Shown: piece after piece, positions 1 through 34,240 of the stretch | Layout of the letters: each line of letters starts with the position of its first letter | Numbering within the stretch: position 1 is the first letter of the stretch | Source: Nereocystis luetkeana | Lineage: Eukaryota > Sar > Phaeophyceae > Laminariales > Laminariaceae | Reading direction: 5' to 3' | Length of the DNA stretch: 64,000 nucleotides | NCBI GenBank assembly: GCA_031213475.1 | Contig: JARUPZ010000010.1 | Coordinates: 3,251,970-3,315,969, forward strand | Program-made: the position numbers and the translations under genes | The notes under the pieces: model-generated | Told to the model about the DNA's origin: nothing | The model's database searches: none | Seen by the model: the letters and a program-made list of their open reading frames with translations, nothing else

Positions 1-585
1 TGCTGACGCACGCTACACCAAGACGGGTGGTGAATACGCCCGGTCCTCTCGTTTTTTGTTTTTGCGCAAGGAAGGGGCGATATGGGTACGCACGTTCTCT
101 GTACCTCGTACGGGCACTTTTTTTTTTGCTAAAAGCATTTGTTCTGACTGACCGGGGGGTCCGGTCCTTAGCCCAAAATCGTCGGTATGGCATCATTAAA
201 GCCGGTGCTTATTAATTACAATACCATCCCTAACAATCCCTTCCTTTTATGCTATGGGCTTTGGGATTTCCATCCTCTGGTTATTATTATGTACTTTGGT
301 TGAAGACCGTTCTAAAGAATCAGAGTTCTGTCGTTGTTGCGGACAAACGGTTTGCCATGAATGAGTGCAATTTTTTGAGCACGGCGACGTAAAAAATGCT
401 ACCTGGTACTTTATTTTTTTTTATATATTTTCAACCCGTCATCTGACAAACAAACGCGTCAGTCCGCGCTTATTCCACGCATGCATACCATGCGCACACA
501 CAAACAACGCTGGCTACGGTTAGAATCGATTTGCCTCACAACGTGGAAGGTGCTCTCAGTCAGACCTGACTGCGCGAGACGAGAC
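1..585. other. No recognisable gene
   Basis: Only short, low-complexity reading frames are present. No splice-bounded coding stretch, RNA gene or repeat was recognised. Confidence 0.5.
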
Positions 586-1067
586 AACATTTTCGCCTGA
601 TTGAGAGCGTAGTATCTGATTGAGAGCGAGATTGCGCGATGCGCTGTAGCCGGACTACCGCTGAGAGGTGGAGCTTGCTGTGTAGCTTGAATTGAAGGGC
701 TAGCCCGTAGCTTCAAGCCGCTACCCTGGTCATCGTGTGGGAGTCTCTCGTTGTGGAGCTACAGCCGGGAGCAGAAGCTACAGTAGAGCCCACCGCCCGA
801 GGCGAAACAGTTTGAGGCAGGAATTAATAGCCAATCTGGGGAAATCTAGCAACTTGTCTAGCTCCTAGCTGCAGCATCCGATGACGATGACACGCATATG
901 CTCGCGACGCTGCTGACGAGACCTTCAATTTGCGCCGCTTCTTGGAATAGCCCGTCCCCTACTTACCAAGAAATATTTAATGGCAAGAGGCGTCTGGACC
1001 CGAAATTTCAATTTATTTGGCTCTCGCTCTCAATCAGATACTTCGCTCTCAATCAGGCGAACATGTT
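586..1067. mobile_element. Candidate foldback/MITE-like element with about 46-bp inverted ends
   Basis: The segment at about 586-631 recurs in reverse complement at about 1022-1067. Both arms contain two copies of the word TGATTGAGAGCG (or its complement), and the arms differ at only a few positions. The 480-bp body has no credible coding frame. The arms could be the terminal inverted repeats of a small non-autonomous DNA transposon, but no target duplication was found. An (AT)n stretch abuts the right arm. A chance inverted duplication is the alternative. Confidence 0.45.
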
Positions 1068-1336
1068 CTGAGTATATATATATATATATACCTAAAATTC
1101 ATCCCCCGCTATGTATGACGCGCCGACCCTGCCTTCTGAGCCGCTGTTTGGCGCCTGAGTGTGTGTCGCCCGCGACACTGGAATCGCTCTCGTCCCTGAG
1201 ATTTCGCTTCCCCTTCTCCATGATCATGATCATGACCGAAAGGAGAACGGGCGAGAAGCCAGCACGAAGTGTCGGCAAGACTTCAAACATACTTTTTTTC
1301 GTTTTCTGGCAGCAAGCTGTTGTTGTACCGACTATT

Positions 1337-1450
1337 ATTACGGGGGACCATAGTTAACAGGACCTATGGTACAACATAAAAACCTATCTATATGTTTAAA
1401 TTTTTTTTCTAACAATATTTGGTCCTGTTAACTATGGCCCCCCCGTAATA
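1337..1450. mobile_element. MITE, TTACGGGGGACC family (TA target site)
   Basis: This is one of about eleven elements of roughly 108-114 bp whose ends read TA-TTACGGGGGACC and GGTCCCCCGTAA-TA. The inverted ends continue inward to about 29 bp, and the centre is A/T-rich. It has no coding capacity. Ends of this form flanked by TA suggest non-autonomous Tc1/mariner-type elements. No matching transposase lies in the window. Confidence 0.85.
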
Positions 1451-1578
1451 GCTTGTTCGGCCGCTTGGAAAGTAAGCACAAAACAAACATCCATGTCGAA
1501 GAAGAAAAGAAGAGAAATATGTAATATACACTCACAATATTGTAAAATTATTCTCTTGACAGATTTCGGAGACACTAC

Positions 1579-1688
1579 TATTACGGGGGGACCACAGTAG
1601 ATGGGACCAAAACTTGTTGGTAAAAATAGGTGAATACATAGATTTTTATGTGTACCGTAGGTCCCATTTAATATGGTCCCCCGTAATA
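1579..1688. mobile_element. MITE, TTACGGGGGACC family, diverged copy
   Basis: The terminal inverted repeats are the same as at 1337-1450 and TA flanks both ends. The internal sequence is in the opposite orientation (CCAAAA then ATAGATTTTTATG) and is more diverged. Confidence 0.8.
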
Positions 1689-2010
1689 TATTCTACTGTA
1701 TGCCACATTGTTTGAAATATTGATGCGTACCCTTTTGGTGTGAGTATATACTTGAGCACCCGTTATGTCTCGCATGATGAATGGTGCCTCTCGCACAGAC
1801 CCAAAATCAGAAACAGGACAAACAGGTAAACATGGATAACATTGGCAGACTCATCGCCTGCTTTCAACGTTCGGCACACTGGTGGTAATGCCCTCTGCCG
1901 CTCTGTGCGCTTCGCCTCCCCCAGGTTAGCAGTCACTCGCACGTTCGGAACCGGCCCGGGGGTCACAGAGGTTTTGCCTCCACGCGAAAAAATCAAGGCG
2001 CGAGCACGAG
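1689..2010 (+). promoter_or_regulatory. Upstream region of the cysteine-module gene
   Basis: These 320 bp separate a MITE from the ATG at 2011. A short TATATA-containing stretch lies near 1745-1752, about 265 bp before the ATG. It would be a distant but possible core promoter if the 5' UTR is long. Nothing else resembling a regulatory motif was recognised, and the transcription start cannot be placed from sequence alone. Confidence 0.2.
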
Positions 2011-23536
<21,526 letters not shown>

Positions 23537-26500
23537 GGACCTCCGTCGTACTATCTAGCAAAATTGATATTCGAGGGCCGCTAAGAATTCGCGGATGCTG
23601 CGCGGACCCGTTGCAGCAGTGATGCTGCGGTTCTTGCCGTTTGCAAACTCATTTCCCTATCCAGGGCGATTGCCGGGACTGGCGTGTATGCAACCAGAAC
23701 AGGTGCGCTGAGAGGAGATGTCGCACTTCCGCTTGCTCGGCAAGTATCTGTATATTTTTCCATATGTAGTTATCAGCTCTGTGTGTAGGTGTACACTTTG
23801 TATGCCGTCGGCTCTACCTAAAAGTATATGTGTGTAGATACACAAGCGACTATTCAGTCTCTTGGTTGGATGTGGTGCCCGAGTCGACATGTTCGAATTG
23901 TAGACTTGCATTTGACGGCTGGCTAGCTCGTTGGCCGGTATGGCTAGACAAGACGCAAGCAACGAGCCCGATGGCTAGCCGGGTGGTATGTTGGTTGCCC
24001 ATGGTTTTTCTGTATTTCGTTTCAATACATGTATGTAAGCAAGTAATGCCGACCCTGCCGTGGTGCCACCTCCCGGGTGCCTCGGGCCGTGGGTATGGAA
24101 TGTAGGGTTTGAGACGTTTTAAGCTATCCATGTGTGACGAGTAATGCGTTCTGTCCAGATCCTGAACCAGCAGAGGTCAGTCACGTATTCATACACTTCA
24201 TACAACTCATGCAGAGGGGGGTCCTGTTTCAACCCGGTACTAACTTACTAAAGATAGGAGAGGGAATTCGGCCTGGGCTTTAAGCGGTGGAGTGGAGGGT
24301 GTACATGTATGTTACGGGTTCCTTGGGGTGCATTATCGCATTTTCATCGAACCCTCTGCAGTGGCACGACGAGTCGGCTGAAGGCACGATGAGTCGGCTG
24401 AGCGTGTGATATTTCCGCTAGCTGATACTTTGTGGCGTGTCACAGAATTCGTCGAAGCAGCGAGGGCGTGCATGCTGTAGTGAAGCGGTGTAGAGTACTG
24501 GTACACATGCCAGGTATCCTGCAATGCGAACGATACCGTGTCTTTATTGGTGTCCCTTTCGGTGCGTTTCTACCGAACACGCTGGCACGAACTATGTGCG
24601 TTGAAGTGGGACCAGGAGTCGGCTTGGTGTGAGGCGTTTCCGTGGTTTGGAATTCGGCGACGGGTAACCACACCCGCCGGATCAGCAAGGGCGCGCATAT
24701 TGCATGGTGTAGAGTACCGGTGCATGTGTATATGCAAGGTGAAGACTACCGTGCCAGACGGTAACGCCCGCCAGTTACACGTAGAAGTGAGTATTCGGTC
24801 TACTTGTAACGTCTATTTGGATGAGTATGCCACAACTTTGAAGGGCAGCACTACCAAAAACTTCGGGTGCTTCCTTCGGCGGACTGCGTAATATGCGGAA
24901 GGCGCAATACATAACGTGCATTGTGGAAACACCATCGGGGGTTAACACTTCCTATTATTTCTGCCAAGAGGTTTTGGCACGAGTACCTTAGCCGCCATGA
25001 AGAACGTAGCCCGTCCTTCTCTCGAGGCGCATCTTGATGTTGTTTCTGCTTTCACAGGCACGGGCCTGCCTGACTATGCCCCTCTGCTCCCATACTCCCA
25101 GGCAAGGTGATGCTGACAATGTAATGTAGGGTTTGGACGGCTCTTGAATGGACGGCAGTGACAACCTAAGCTCGTGTAATGACGACCTTCACTTTGATCG
25201 AGAGGACACGTTGTCACAACACAGCAGTATGGTCCTAGCCCAACTACTGGATTCGGTTCTCCAATGCTGCGGTTTCCTATACACATATCAAATGAGCAAA
25301 AGCAGCCCCGTAATACACCGGCTACCTATCGGAATATGGCGTACACTATGGAATATGTATGGCCACGTTAACGGAGCATTAGTGGGACGTGCTAATTGCG
25401 CCAGTTGGACCCGTGGGCATGGTGCAGCAAAGGGGACCTTTGTCGCATGTCTGTACGAGGAATGGGATGGGGAGCCTCTGAAGTATAATCGCGACTCACA
25501 ATGTACGACATGGAAAACCTTCTGACGGCAAGGTTAGCGAGGCATACACAACATAAATTTGTTCACACCTCTGACATACCATGATATCTATCTACAGATA
25601 GATCATCTAGTTCCTTGCCTGCCAATGTGTGAGGGTCTGCAGGATCTGCACAGCGCCAATACACCCCGGCAAACATGTGCTAGACCTTGCCGACTACCAG
25701 GTATACAGGTCCCACTCGGCAACATGAGCTACAGTATACAATATCGGGAATATATATATATATATTTACCTTGAAATACCTAGACCAATCAATAAGTGGG
25801 GATCGAAGATCTGGTCGCGGAAGCGAGAACTTGTTTGAAAGACGACTCAAGCCCAAGCTTCAGGCGCTCGCCCACGAAGCGAGGGCGCACCTCGAAACCC
25901 AGATCATAGATGGCGAGTGTCCAAGTAGAACGAGTACGTCGCTTGCCGAAAACGTGCCTATGGTAGAGACGGACGTGTCAATGGAAGTAACCAAAGGAAC
26001 TGGATGTGCGCACACTATGCCGCAATAAGCGACACAGTTTCAATTATTTCTAAAGCGGTACGTGCATTGCTCCATCTATCTATTTTCTTTGCCCTAGTCC
26101 TCCAGCCTCCTTCCTTTCGTAACCTAGATCCGGGGCAACATAGCGAGCACCCCTCCTCCCTCAACGCTTCTGTGGGTGGCGTCCTTTTTATTGCGACACG
26201 AGTTCAGCATTTTTTTCCAACAAGTCGACTCCCGTCGACATATATACGTACACACGCCATATTAGGCGCTTCCTGTAAGCCAACTTTTGCGCACCAAAAA
26301 CCTCCACCAGGTGGATCTCGAGCCCGCAAAATCGGTTTAATCACTCGTCTAGACCATCGGGGGCGCCGGCATACCGAAACGTCGTAATTATTTTGAAATG
26401 TTATGTGTGCCTGGCACTGCTTTCGTCAATATGACATTTCGATCCATACATATAGCACTTGAGGGTCAGCACAGCGAAAGCAAAGCGACAGCAAACAAGG

Positions 26501-27138
26501 CTGTGTCGAGATCGTTGTGCCGAATTGTGCAGCACTGTTCAACACACGCCAGGGTTTCCGTCGCTCCGTCTGGCGTTCTGCAGTGGTGGTATGATAGAAC
26601 TCACCGTAGATACCCGTGGACAATACGTGTATAGACCTCTCAACATAAAAACTGTGAGCCCAGGTCACTTTCCTAATAAACCAGGATTCCCATCCACTGT
26701 AAAGCTACTGAATCGGGTTTTTCTTACATGGCTTTTTTTTGTATTCATGCCTGGTATTCGGAAATGATGCCCCTTCCTCCATGCATGGTCTAATAATAGT
26801 GAGTGCTGGGAGTCGCACATCGCCATCTAGATTCTCTTTCGAAGGCGCGCTTTGGCGTCCGCCTGAAGAACGCGCTTGGCACCGTGGGACGACGGCACGA
26901 GCCTCGAGCGCTGCTGAAATAAATGTGCAGTTCATCCGCACCACCACAAGTTCTGGTCCAGCGCACCGTGTCGCAGATTCTTCTGTGTGCGTTCAAGGCC
27001 CAACCGCTAAGAAAAGGAAGGGGGTCCGTGGGTTGATGCCTCTCTCTGGAGAGCGATGGCTCCGCGGTCGATCTGGATTGGCTACACTGCCGCCGTGTTC
27101 TGTTTCAAGGTATTATTACCTGGTAGTTCGTTGCTGGT
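23537..27138. other. Gene-poor stretch, no recognised gene
   Basis: Open frames of 117-127 codons occur (24538-24891, 25148-25525, 26004-26387), but none shows a domain or splice borders I recognise. Two segments near 24440-24520 and 24680-24740 are weakly related (both contain GGTGTAGAGTAC), suggesting an old local duplication. Confidence 0.35.
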
Positions 27139-27408
27139 GGCTGCAAGGGGCCGTCTTCCTGGCCCTGCGCGAAACTTAAGCTATAGATATGGGTGCAGTG
27201 AGGGCAATGAAGTTATCTGGGGGCGCAGAGGCGCTATATATAGCTTAAGTTTCGCGCAGGGCCAGGGCTGCAAGGGGCCGTCTTCCTGGCCCCGCGCGAA
27301 ACTTAAGCTTTAGCGCCTCTGCGCCCCCAGATAACTTCATTGCCCCCACTGCACCCATATAATATGGGTGCAGTGAGAGCAATGAAGTTATCTGGAGGCG
27401 CAGAGGCG
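27139..27408. repeat. Compound palindrome (direct plus inverted repeats)
   Basis: Segment 27188-27264 recurs inverted at about 27285-27359, and its first half recurs again in direct orientation at 27361-27408. The last two arms are separated by about one base. A 46-bp direct repeat starting GGCTGCAAGGGGCCGTC occurs at 27139 and 27266. A perfect 25-bp inverted pair lies at 27162-27186 and 27240-27264. The whole can fold into long alternative stems. Confidence 0.9.
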
Positions 27409-28628
27409 CACGAGCGAAGCTGACGATAGCAATAATACCCTCGGCGACACCATTGCGGGTCGCTAGTGTTGATACAAATGCATCATCAGCTAGCTGCTGA
27501 CAAAGCGGTACGTGTACTATTATTGTGCAGTGCCTGGTACAGGACGAGTGTGAGGGCCTGGCACGAGTTTCTTATTATTGGGATCAGCGTTAGGGAGAAG
27601 GCATCCTGTCTCTTATTGAAACCCGGCCCGTATGCTGCCCCACGTTTTGTATCGCTGTTTGCTATCTGGGTCGCCAAAACGAGGCCACTTTCCTACTAGC
27701 TAGGGCGAATTTGTCAACTTCTGCCCAATAGTGAGCCTTTCTTGATGTTTTATACGTGAGCCTACTACTACTTACTGTCTGTGTGGTACACGTGCGTAGT
27801 ACGCGTAATAATGTCTTATCCAAAACAATGCCCACCCTCACCGAAGGTGATCCCCTATCCCACGAAGAGTCACAGGAGATAGGAGACTGTTGACCAACAC
27901 CGTGTACGATGTTCATTCAGCTGCGGCGGTTTCCACGACAATCGCTAGGGCGACATAATGCCAGAAACCTGTCAACACGGACAGGCAGCTAATAATATTA
28001 ACGCGGGTACCTATTATTAATATTTTATAAAATTATGAAATACGTCAGCCGTGAGTTCGACTGATTACATAGTAAATACTAAGCTCTGCTAGCCGCGTAA
28101 TTCGTCTCGTCTATATCCCATTTTTAACTGAATTCACAAATTGTATGACAAGCCGTTCGCGCGTATTCTTTTTGTATTTCGTTGTCAAGGATACAGGCCA
28201 GTGACCCCCCTGGATGCTACCCGGGTCAACAGGACAATTTACATAATCATTCTGCGCACTGATACTACAGTATATAACCCGGATAAGGGAGGGTAATAGG
28301 ACTTTGCAACATCTTTCATAATTAATTGCACAAAATATTGATTAAACTGTTGAGTTTTTGTATTTATGGGGTGGCTCCAACTGTGAGTATTTTTCCGGGG
28401 GATGAGCTGCTGCCGTAGTCGCTGCTGCTGCTGTGATGCTTAGATTGCCTGTATTTGATATGTCTCGAGGTGGCGCCTAAATCAGGCATCGGTACTTACT
28501 TCCGAACTTATATGGCGATTTAGTATATATCTATCTATCTATGGAATTACCAGGTACCACTTTATTAGTGGCACGAATAGACATTGATCTATGATCTGGT
28601 CTGAAATAATATTACGGGAAAGTTATGA
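27409..28628. other. No recognisable feature
   Basis: A/T-rich from about 27960 to 28600, with no convincing coding stretch or repeat. Confidence 0.4.
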
Positions 28629-29376
28629 GTGATCAATGTTGAAGATCATGCTGCACATTGTCGACGGGTGGCAAGAGAAAAAATAATACGAAGCATAACG
28701 TGGATCATACTGCTACTACTGATAAGTATTAAAAAAATAATAAAATCTCCGTTAAAGTGTTACGGTTCGGTTGACCGTCTCAGGAGTTATGATGACATAG
28801 AGGCGTTTTCATATTGTAGCTCCGTTCCGGACGGAAGGTTTCATCCCCCTTCCGTCTCACTCAGTTCCCGCGACCATCACCACGGTCACGGAACAAGCAA
28901 TCACTTACCATCTAGCCATCTCCAGTTGGAGCCTCTTCACAGAAGAACCACAAGCTCGCCCTACTCTCCTGGAGACCTAGGAGCGCACCTCTCGACTCGG
29001 TCGGACTCAAGCTCTGCTCTGTCACTGAGGTTGGTCATTGATGTCTCGTCTTTGTGTTCTCCTTTTGGGTTATGCATCTCTGAGTGGTAACCTGTGGTCC
29101 ACAGATGCCACTCCTGCCAACTATTGCAGAACCCTACATGTGTTGCCTTGTGACAATGACTTAAGACCTCAGCCCAGGCAGCCAGCTTTCCGTTTCAAAA
29201 GTTTCCAACAACAACATGTTACAGCCTGGACCAGACCCACCGGCACCCCCCTCCCGCAGCGTCTTTTCTGGCTCTCCGCATCGAAGGCCACAACAACTAA
29301 CTGTGGAGCAACTTGGGGACTAGCTCGAGCAGCAGGTGGTGTCGCGATTATCGTGTTATTCCGTCGGCACCCCTGA
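28629..29376 (+). other. Possible coding remnant, unidentified
   Basis: Frames at 28629-29090 and 29038-29376 have locally protein-like, Ser/Pro/His-rich composition (for example SVPDGRFHPPSVSLSSRD near 28822). Convincing text occurs in more than one frame, so it may be a degraded gene or retroelement or chance. No domain was recognised. Confidence 0.2.
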
Positions 29377-29599
29377 AGCCGCGTTCCTCCACCCTTCCTG
29401 TCTGGTCCTTCCCTGTAAATTTTCTACAATTTTACGCCCCGGCTATTTTTTGGGAATTAATTTCAAAAGCTGAGAAACGGCGTTCTGCTTGGTTTCGTTC
29501 TCGCGGGGCAATCTACAACTAGGCCCTAGCCTTTGAGGCGCGCCGCAGGCGCTTTCAGGCATACACGGAGATATGCACGCCGCAGGCGAAAACAATTGA

Positions 29600-30100
29600 G
29601 ATAGGCAAAAAGATAGGCATATTATATGCCTGACGTGCCATAATTTGTGCCGATCTATTTTAAGCATTTTTGCCTTAAAAAATGCCTGAGACGTGCCTGA
29701 AACCTTTTCGGCGTCCCAAGACGAATAATAGAGGTAGCAAAAAGATAGGCATATATATGTGATGTGCCTTAATTTGTCTTTAACGTGCCGATCTATTTAA
29801 CTTGAGGCATTTGCCTTAAAAACTGTCTGAGACATACACATGTCTGAAAGCTTCCCGGCGACTCAAGACCAATCTTACACTAATTTCAAGTAGTTTAGTG
29901 TCAATGGGCAAAAAAAAAGGCCTGAAACTTTTTCATTTTTGGAATCAGCGCCCCAGCGCAAATCTTAGACTAATTTCAAGTAGTTTGGTTTCAAGCGGTA
30001 AAAGGCGTGAAAAGATGCCTGAAACCTTTTCACCGCCGTATGAGATAAATCCTACCGTACACTAAAATCGAGTTGCTTATTTTCAAGAGATAAAATACCC
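29600..30100. repeat. Degenerate tandem repeats
   Basis: Two units of about 137 bp (about 29605-29740 and 29735-29872) share AAAAAGATAGGCATAT, GTGCCGATCTATTT and TTTGCCTTAAAAA in order. Two further shorter units share CTAATTTCAAGTAGTTT (about 29880 and 29970). Confidence 0.6.
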
Positions 30101-31284
30101 GAAATAAGGCTTGTAAACGTACGTACAGGGTACTTGGCTGGGTTGTCATCACGTAGATAACATAATGCGTCGTTACGCCGTTACAATATGTATTTTGTGA
30201 AGACACAACTTGCAGCACACAGCTAACGCCACACGAGGGATTTTCGTTACTCAAGGGGGGGCTGTGAGCACGGACAAGCAAAGATGTCGGGAGACAGATA
30301 CGGACTGCGGGGACTCTTGAAAACATGTATCCCCTTTCCCCTGATTTTGGGAGTTCTAGACTAACGGCGTTAACTTTTTGAGCCTTACTTACCCTCTGGT
30401 AGACTGGAAAAAGATAAGCAAGACAGGCACGAAAACAGTAGTTCAGGCACACTGTTTCAGAAACAGTATTGAGTAGTTCAGCAGGCATGAGTTAAAGGCT
30501 AGGGCCTCCAACTACAACTGATGATGTACGTATATATATTGAACCCTACCCATGGTCCATGGGCCGTTTTCGCCTAATACCAGAAATCAACCTTATGCGT
30601 GTCGTGATGCAGCTGTCGTTGAAAAAATGGCCCCAATCCGCAAGCCCCTTCCATGAAGGCTACTCACTGCTGTAGCGTCGCCGCTTTCACAACACCATTC
30701 TTTCACGAGCCCACAATCACCCAAACCCATATTCAAATTTGAAAATGCCAAATAACAGCGGGTCTGGATCTGCGTGGCTGGAGTGGGAGGACATTACCTT
30801 TCTAGGTGCGAGTGTTACCGTTAGAGTGTGGGGAAGATTGTTGCCACTCAGAAATCTGGGAGACTGCGCATGATGACACCAGCCGCAGAGGCACTCAGCC
30901 AACATGGCAGAGGAATTCGCGCTTTATCGGCAGAGCGTGCCGCGCTGTACCACCTCACTCCGACGGCACGGGGGGAGGACCATACGGCATGCACCGCTGT
31001 CCGTTCTCTGCACTCTGCCTAGCCTTGCGTGTACCGAAACACCGTGCGTACCTGGTAGGGAGGTACTGCTGTAGGTAGGCCCCTGGTCTGCTTTACGTTG
31101 CATGTTGGGGAGTAGTACTGCTGTTGTACGTACGTAATGGACACAGAACGGGGCTTGTGAGTACTCTGTGCACTGTGTACCCATCCTTTCGTACAAAACC
31201 ACTGCCTTGCGGACTGCAAGCATACAATTGATACCGCCCTGGACTAGGCAGCAAATGGGGTAGGCTACCGCCGTATCCTCCACG
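30101..31284. other. No recognisable gene
   Basis: A 152-codon minus-strand frame (30030-30488) has no domain or splice support. Nothing else stands out. Confidence 0.4.
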
Positions 31285-31285
31285 G

Positions 31286-31296
31286 GTCCCTGCTGC

Positions 31297-31328
<32 letters not shown>

Positions 31329-31329
31329 T
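31286..31329. repeat. (CTG)n microsatellite
   Basis: About 14 CTG/CTT units. The poly-Gln, poly-Ala and poly-Ser frames it opens on the minus strand are not supported as genes. Confidence 0.95.
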
Positions 31330-32160
31330 ATTCCGCCGATGGCGTCGTGCAAAATTGACGCACTCGGCCATATACTGCTACTTTGAAAGTCAAACTGCTG
31401 TACTCGCCGCTCTTGCTCGATCCCTGCGGAGCACCCGAACTACCCCAAGTCTTGTAATGCACTGACCTGTAGTTGGTTTGATTTCCCTTTATTACAAATT
31501 CTTGACCTCTATCTGCTGGCCCAGTTTCTTCCCACAAGCGATACACAACATCTGGTACGTACCTGGTACGTACGTGGCAAAACTCAAATACAAGTATTGA
31601 ATATTATTACGAGGTATTAGTATTTTAGTTTAAAAAAAATAAAAACAAGTACTCGTGCGACCAGGTGAACAAAACCACCCCCTCATGAGCGATGATATCG
31701 AGGATTTCGTCCAAGCTCGTCTTTGCAAGCTACGTGTAATGCTCCATTCGCGCGCGTTATGGGCTGCGTATAACCTCGTGAGGCGTATAGGTCGGTGGCT
31801 CTTCTGGGGCGATAGTACGAGGGTCACTTAACGGCACCATGTTGCGAAGGCGGTCGGCCATTCTGCACACAAGGGCTGCTGTAGACATTGAAGGGGACAA
31901 CTTCTCACAGCGCTGGAACTCAGGAGATGCACGCACCTTTACAACAAGCGGGACGCAATCGTTGCCTTACTACTGTACGTACGTAGTTGCCCTTTGTCGT
32001 ATGATACTGTTCATATATCGGTACTACCGCTTTACGCTGTGCAGATTTTTTTATTGGCATTCAGACCATAAATAAATATTCGTTTCTGAAATGAAATGTG
32101 GCCTTTATCCAAGCAGGAGTAGAGGCAGCGGCGGCAGTAGACAGAGTAGCAGCCTCCGCC
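31330..32160. other. No recognisable gene
   Basis: Contains a dispersed GTAC-rich motif (GGTACGTACCTGGTACGTAC near 31556) and otherwise nothing recognised. Confidence 0.4.
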
Positions 32161-32267
32161 TTAACCCCTTTAGAACTCCAGTCCCGGTGTGGGGACAAGG
32201 CAGTCAAATTCCAAGTAATTTGTCCCCAATTGTCCCCAAGACGAGCCTGCAGTCCTAAAAGGGTTAA
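32161..32267. mobile_element. piggyBac-like MITE (TTAA ends)
   Basis: It starts TTAACCCCTTTAGAAC and ends CCTAAAAGGGTTAA, with an inverted inner word CAGTCCCG and a GTCCCC motif. Termini CCC...GGG directly abutting TTAA are the hallmark of piggyBac-superfamily elements. It has no coding capacity. Confidence 0.8.
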
Positions 32268-34115
32268 ACTCCTCGACTGTAGAGCAACACTGCGTACCGG
32301 GTACTATTTATCCTACATGTATGTAGGACGACAGTCAACCGGCCAAGAATATGACGAACGAATATGGATTGTTATTCGTTCTGCCGCAAAACTTATAGCC
32401 CCGCCATGAAGAAGCCAATTTTGATTCCGGGGATCCTCTTGACTCAGCCATGCCCCTGAGTGCACGCTCTGCCGCACCTGCCCTCCCCGGACATCAAGAG
32501 ATTTGCCCCCCATCATCCCCAGGTTATGCCATCACCGTTGAAAGTACTGCTGTGCGGACCATCCACTTACGGTTGTTGCCGCCCAACATTTTGAGTCCTC
32601 TGGGGAAGATACGCTCTTAGTCTTGAGGGTTCGGCTTTATCACGATATTTGCCGCCCGGGTAGTCGAGTAGCTTTACTGCTGTATGTATCGCAGATGAGG
32701 AGTCTATCACCGAGTCGAACATTGCAAGTGCGGAGGTATTGAGTGCTGACATTGTATCCGCCCGTGATGAAGCATAATATGGCACGCTCGCTATTGACCT
32801 TTTTTTGTTGCCTCATCTGTAAGCCCCTGCCCTACCGTACGACCCAAGCCCTTGAAAAACTGGCGTTGATTGGCGCAGCTGCTGCATCTGTGGATCTAAT
32901 GGATACCGCCTTTTGTGACATGTCCTGCGCGGTTGTGTTTTGGAGTTGCTGGGGAAAAGGCTCAGGTGATTCTTCACACACAGGGCAGTGGTGAAACGCC
33001 CTATAATAGTACAACTGATGAGCGTTGGGGGCAGTGCCGGAAAGGCGCGTTGAAACACACCGTGCGTGCCACGTGGCCCTCGCAACGTTGCGGCGCAATT
33101 ACCCTGCAACCATTGCCCCCCCCCTCATACCGTGTATTCCCCGGGTCTACATCGGGTCTGCATCGCGCTATGTATGAGTGCTATTTGACAGCTCTGCTTG
33201 CCGCTGGCCGTCTCTCTCCGCCCCATGCAAACCCCCAGGTCTACGCCGGGTCTGCGTCGCGCAACAAGTACGACCTTTCGACAGATCTACTGCTCTATCT
33301 ACACACGGTGTAGGGTGTTGGGTCAGCGCGCCAGAGATTTTCTCGTTCTGTTGAAGCACCTACCGTAGACGACGACGACGACGACGGCGAGGAGAGGAGG
33401 AAGAACGTCTCTGATGGAGCTGCTGGGAGACGATGAATATCACGATCTACAGGACCGGCAGGACGGGACGGGAAAATACAACCGAAAAGCCACTCCGCAC
33501 GACCAGCGCTGGTGGCACCAGAAGGCCCACAGGCTGTCTTCGCGTACATTCTCGTCCTTTTTCCTCCTCAGGTATGGCGCGCTCGCTCCTGGAGTGCCGT
33601 AGTTGGCAGAGACCGCACTTTGCCCACGAGGCCACTCAAAAGTACCTTGCTGATATGCCAACTGCTTACAGTCTGCAGTGCTTTAAGCGTTCATCGGCAA
33701 CGTTCGGTTGGACTCGAGGAAATGAAGCCAACAGCAGTAGTGTACACCGGCTGCGGTCTCGGTAACGCCACGATAGGGTTGGCGGCTTCTTTCCTGAGCT
33801 CCTCGCAGGTGGAGCTCAAATCCTTCTTCCAAAACATGCCTTCCAAGAAGTTTGTTCACGCAACTCAATCAAGATTTCTTTACGCTACGAACGTAGTTCT
33901 TAGATAAATAAATATTCTTTGTAGTAAGTAAAAGTATCATTCTAACCGGTACCATGCATATACTACTGCAATAGTTGCTCACGTGAGAAACTCAACTGGC
34001 CAGAAAATTCTGAATAGAAAAGTGCAGCCCCTACCGTCTGGGGTGGGTCTCGACTACCTCTGTCTTGAAATATGGGGGACCGTTTGTGTTAATTTTAGTA
34101 TGCATAATTTCTTTG
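32268..34115. other. No firmly recognised gene
   Basis: A (GAC)n stretch lies near 33367-33390. Overlapping frames on both strands between 33295 and 33907 (up to 131 codons) have mixed protein-like text but no domain. Two local copies of CCGGGTCTRC occur near 33139-33255. Confidence 0.3.
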
Positions 34116-34240
34116 TACATCGGGACTGGTTTGTCGTCGTACCGCCACTCCAGCAGAAGTTCCTCCTGCTGGACATTCAACCCTTCACCGAGAAGCTCCT
34201 GCCAGCCTTCCGCGGCAATCAATGAATTCGGCAGTCTTGC
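34116..34240 (-). CDS. Candidate exon of an unidentified gene (minus strand)
   Basis: Read on the minus strand after a GCACATGCAG acceptor (about 34241), the frame gives RLPNSLIAAEGWQELLGEG followed by LNVQQEELLLEWRYDDKPVP. This is an acidic, helix-like segment unlike the surrounding noise. A possible donor is AT|GTACAA. Neighbouring exons were not found, so this may be an isolated exon remnant. Confidence 0.3.

Noticed and set aside
1337..1450. Assignment of the TTACGGGGGACC MITEs to PIF/Harbinger because a Harbinger transposase is nearby
   Set aside because: The nested copy shows a TA duplication, not the 3-bp TWA expected for PIF/Harbinger.
25148..25525. 125-codon frame as a gene
   Set aside because: No domain, no splice context, and composition not clearly different from neighbouring non-coding sequence.
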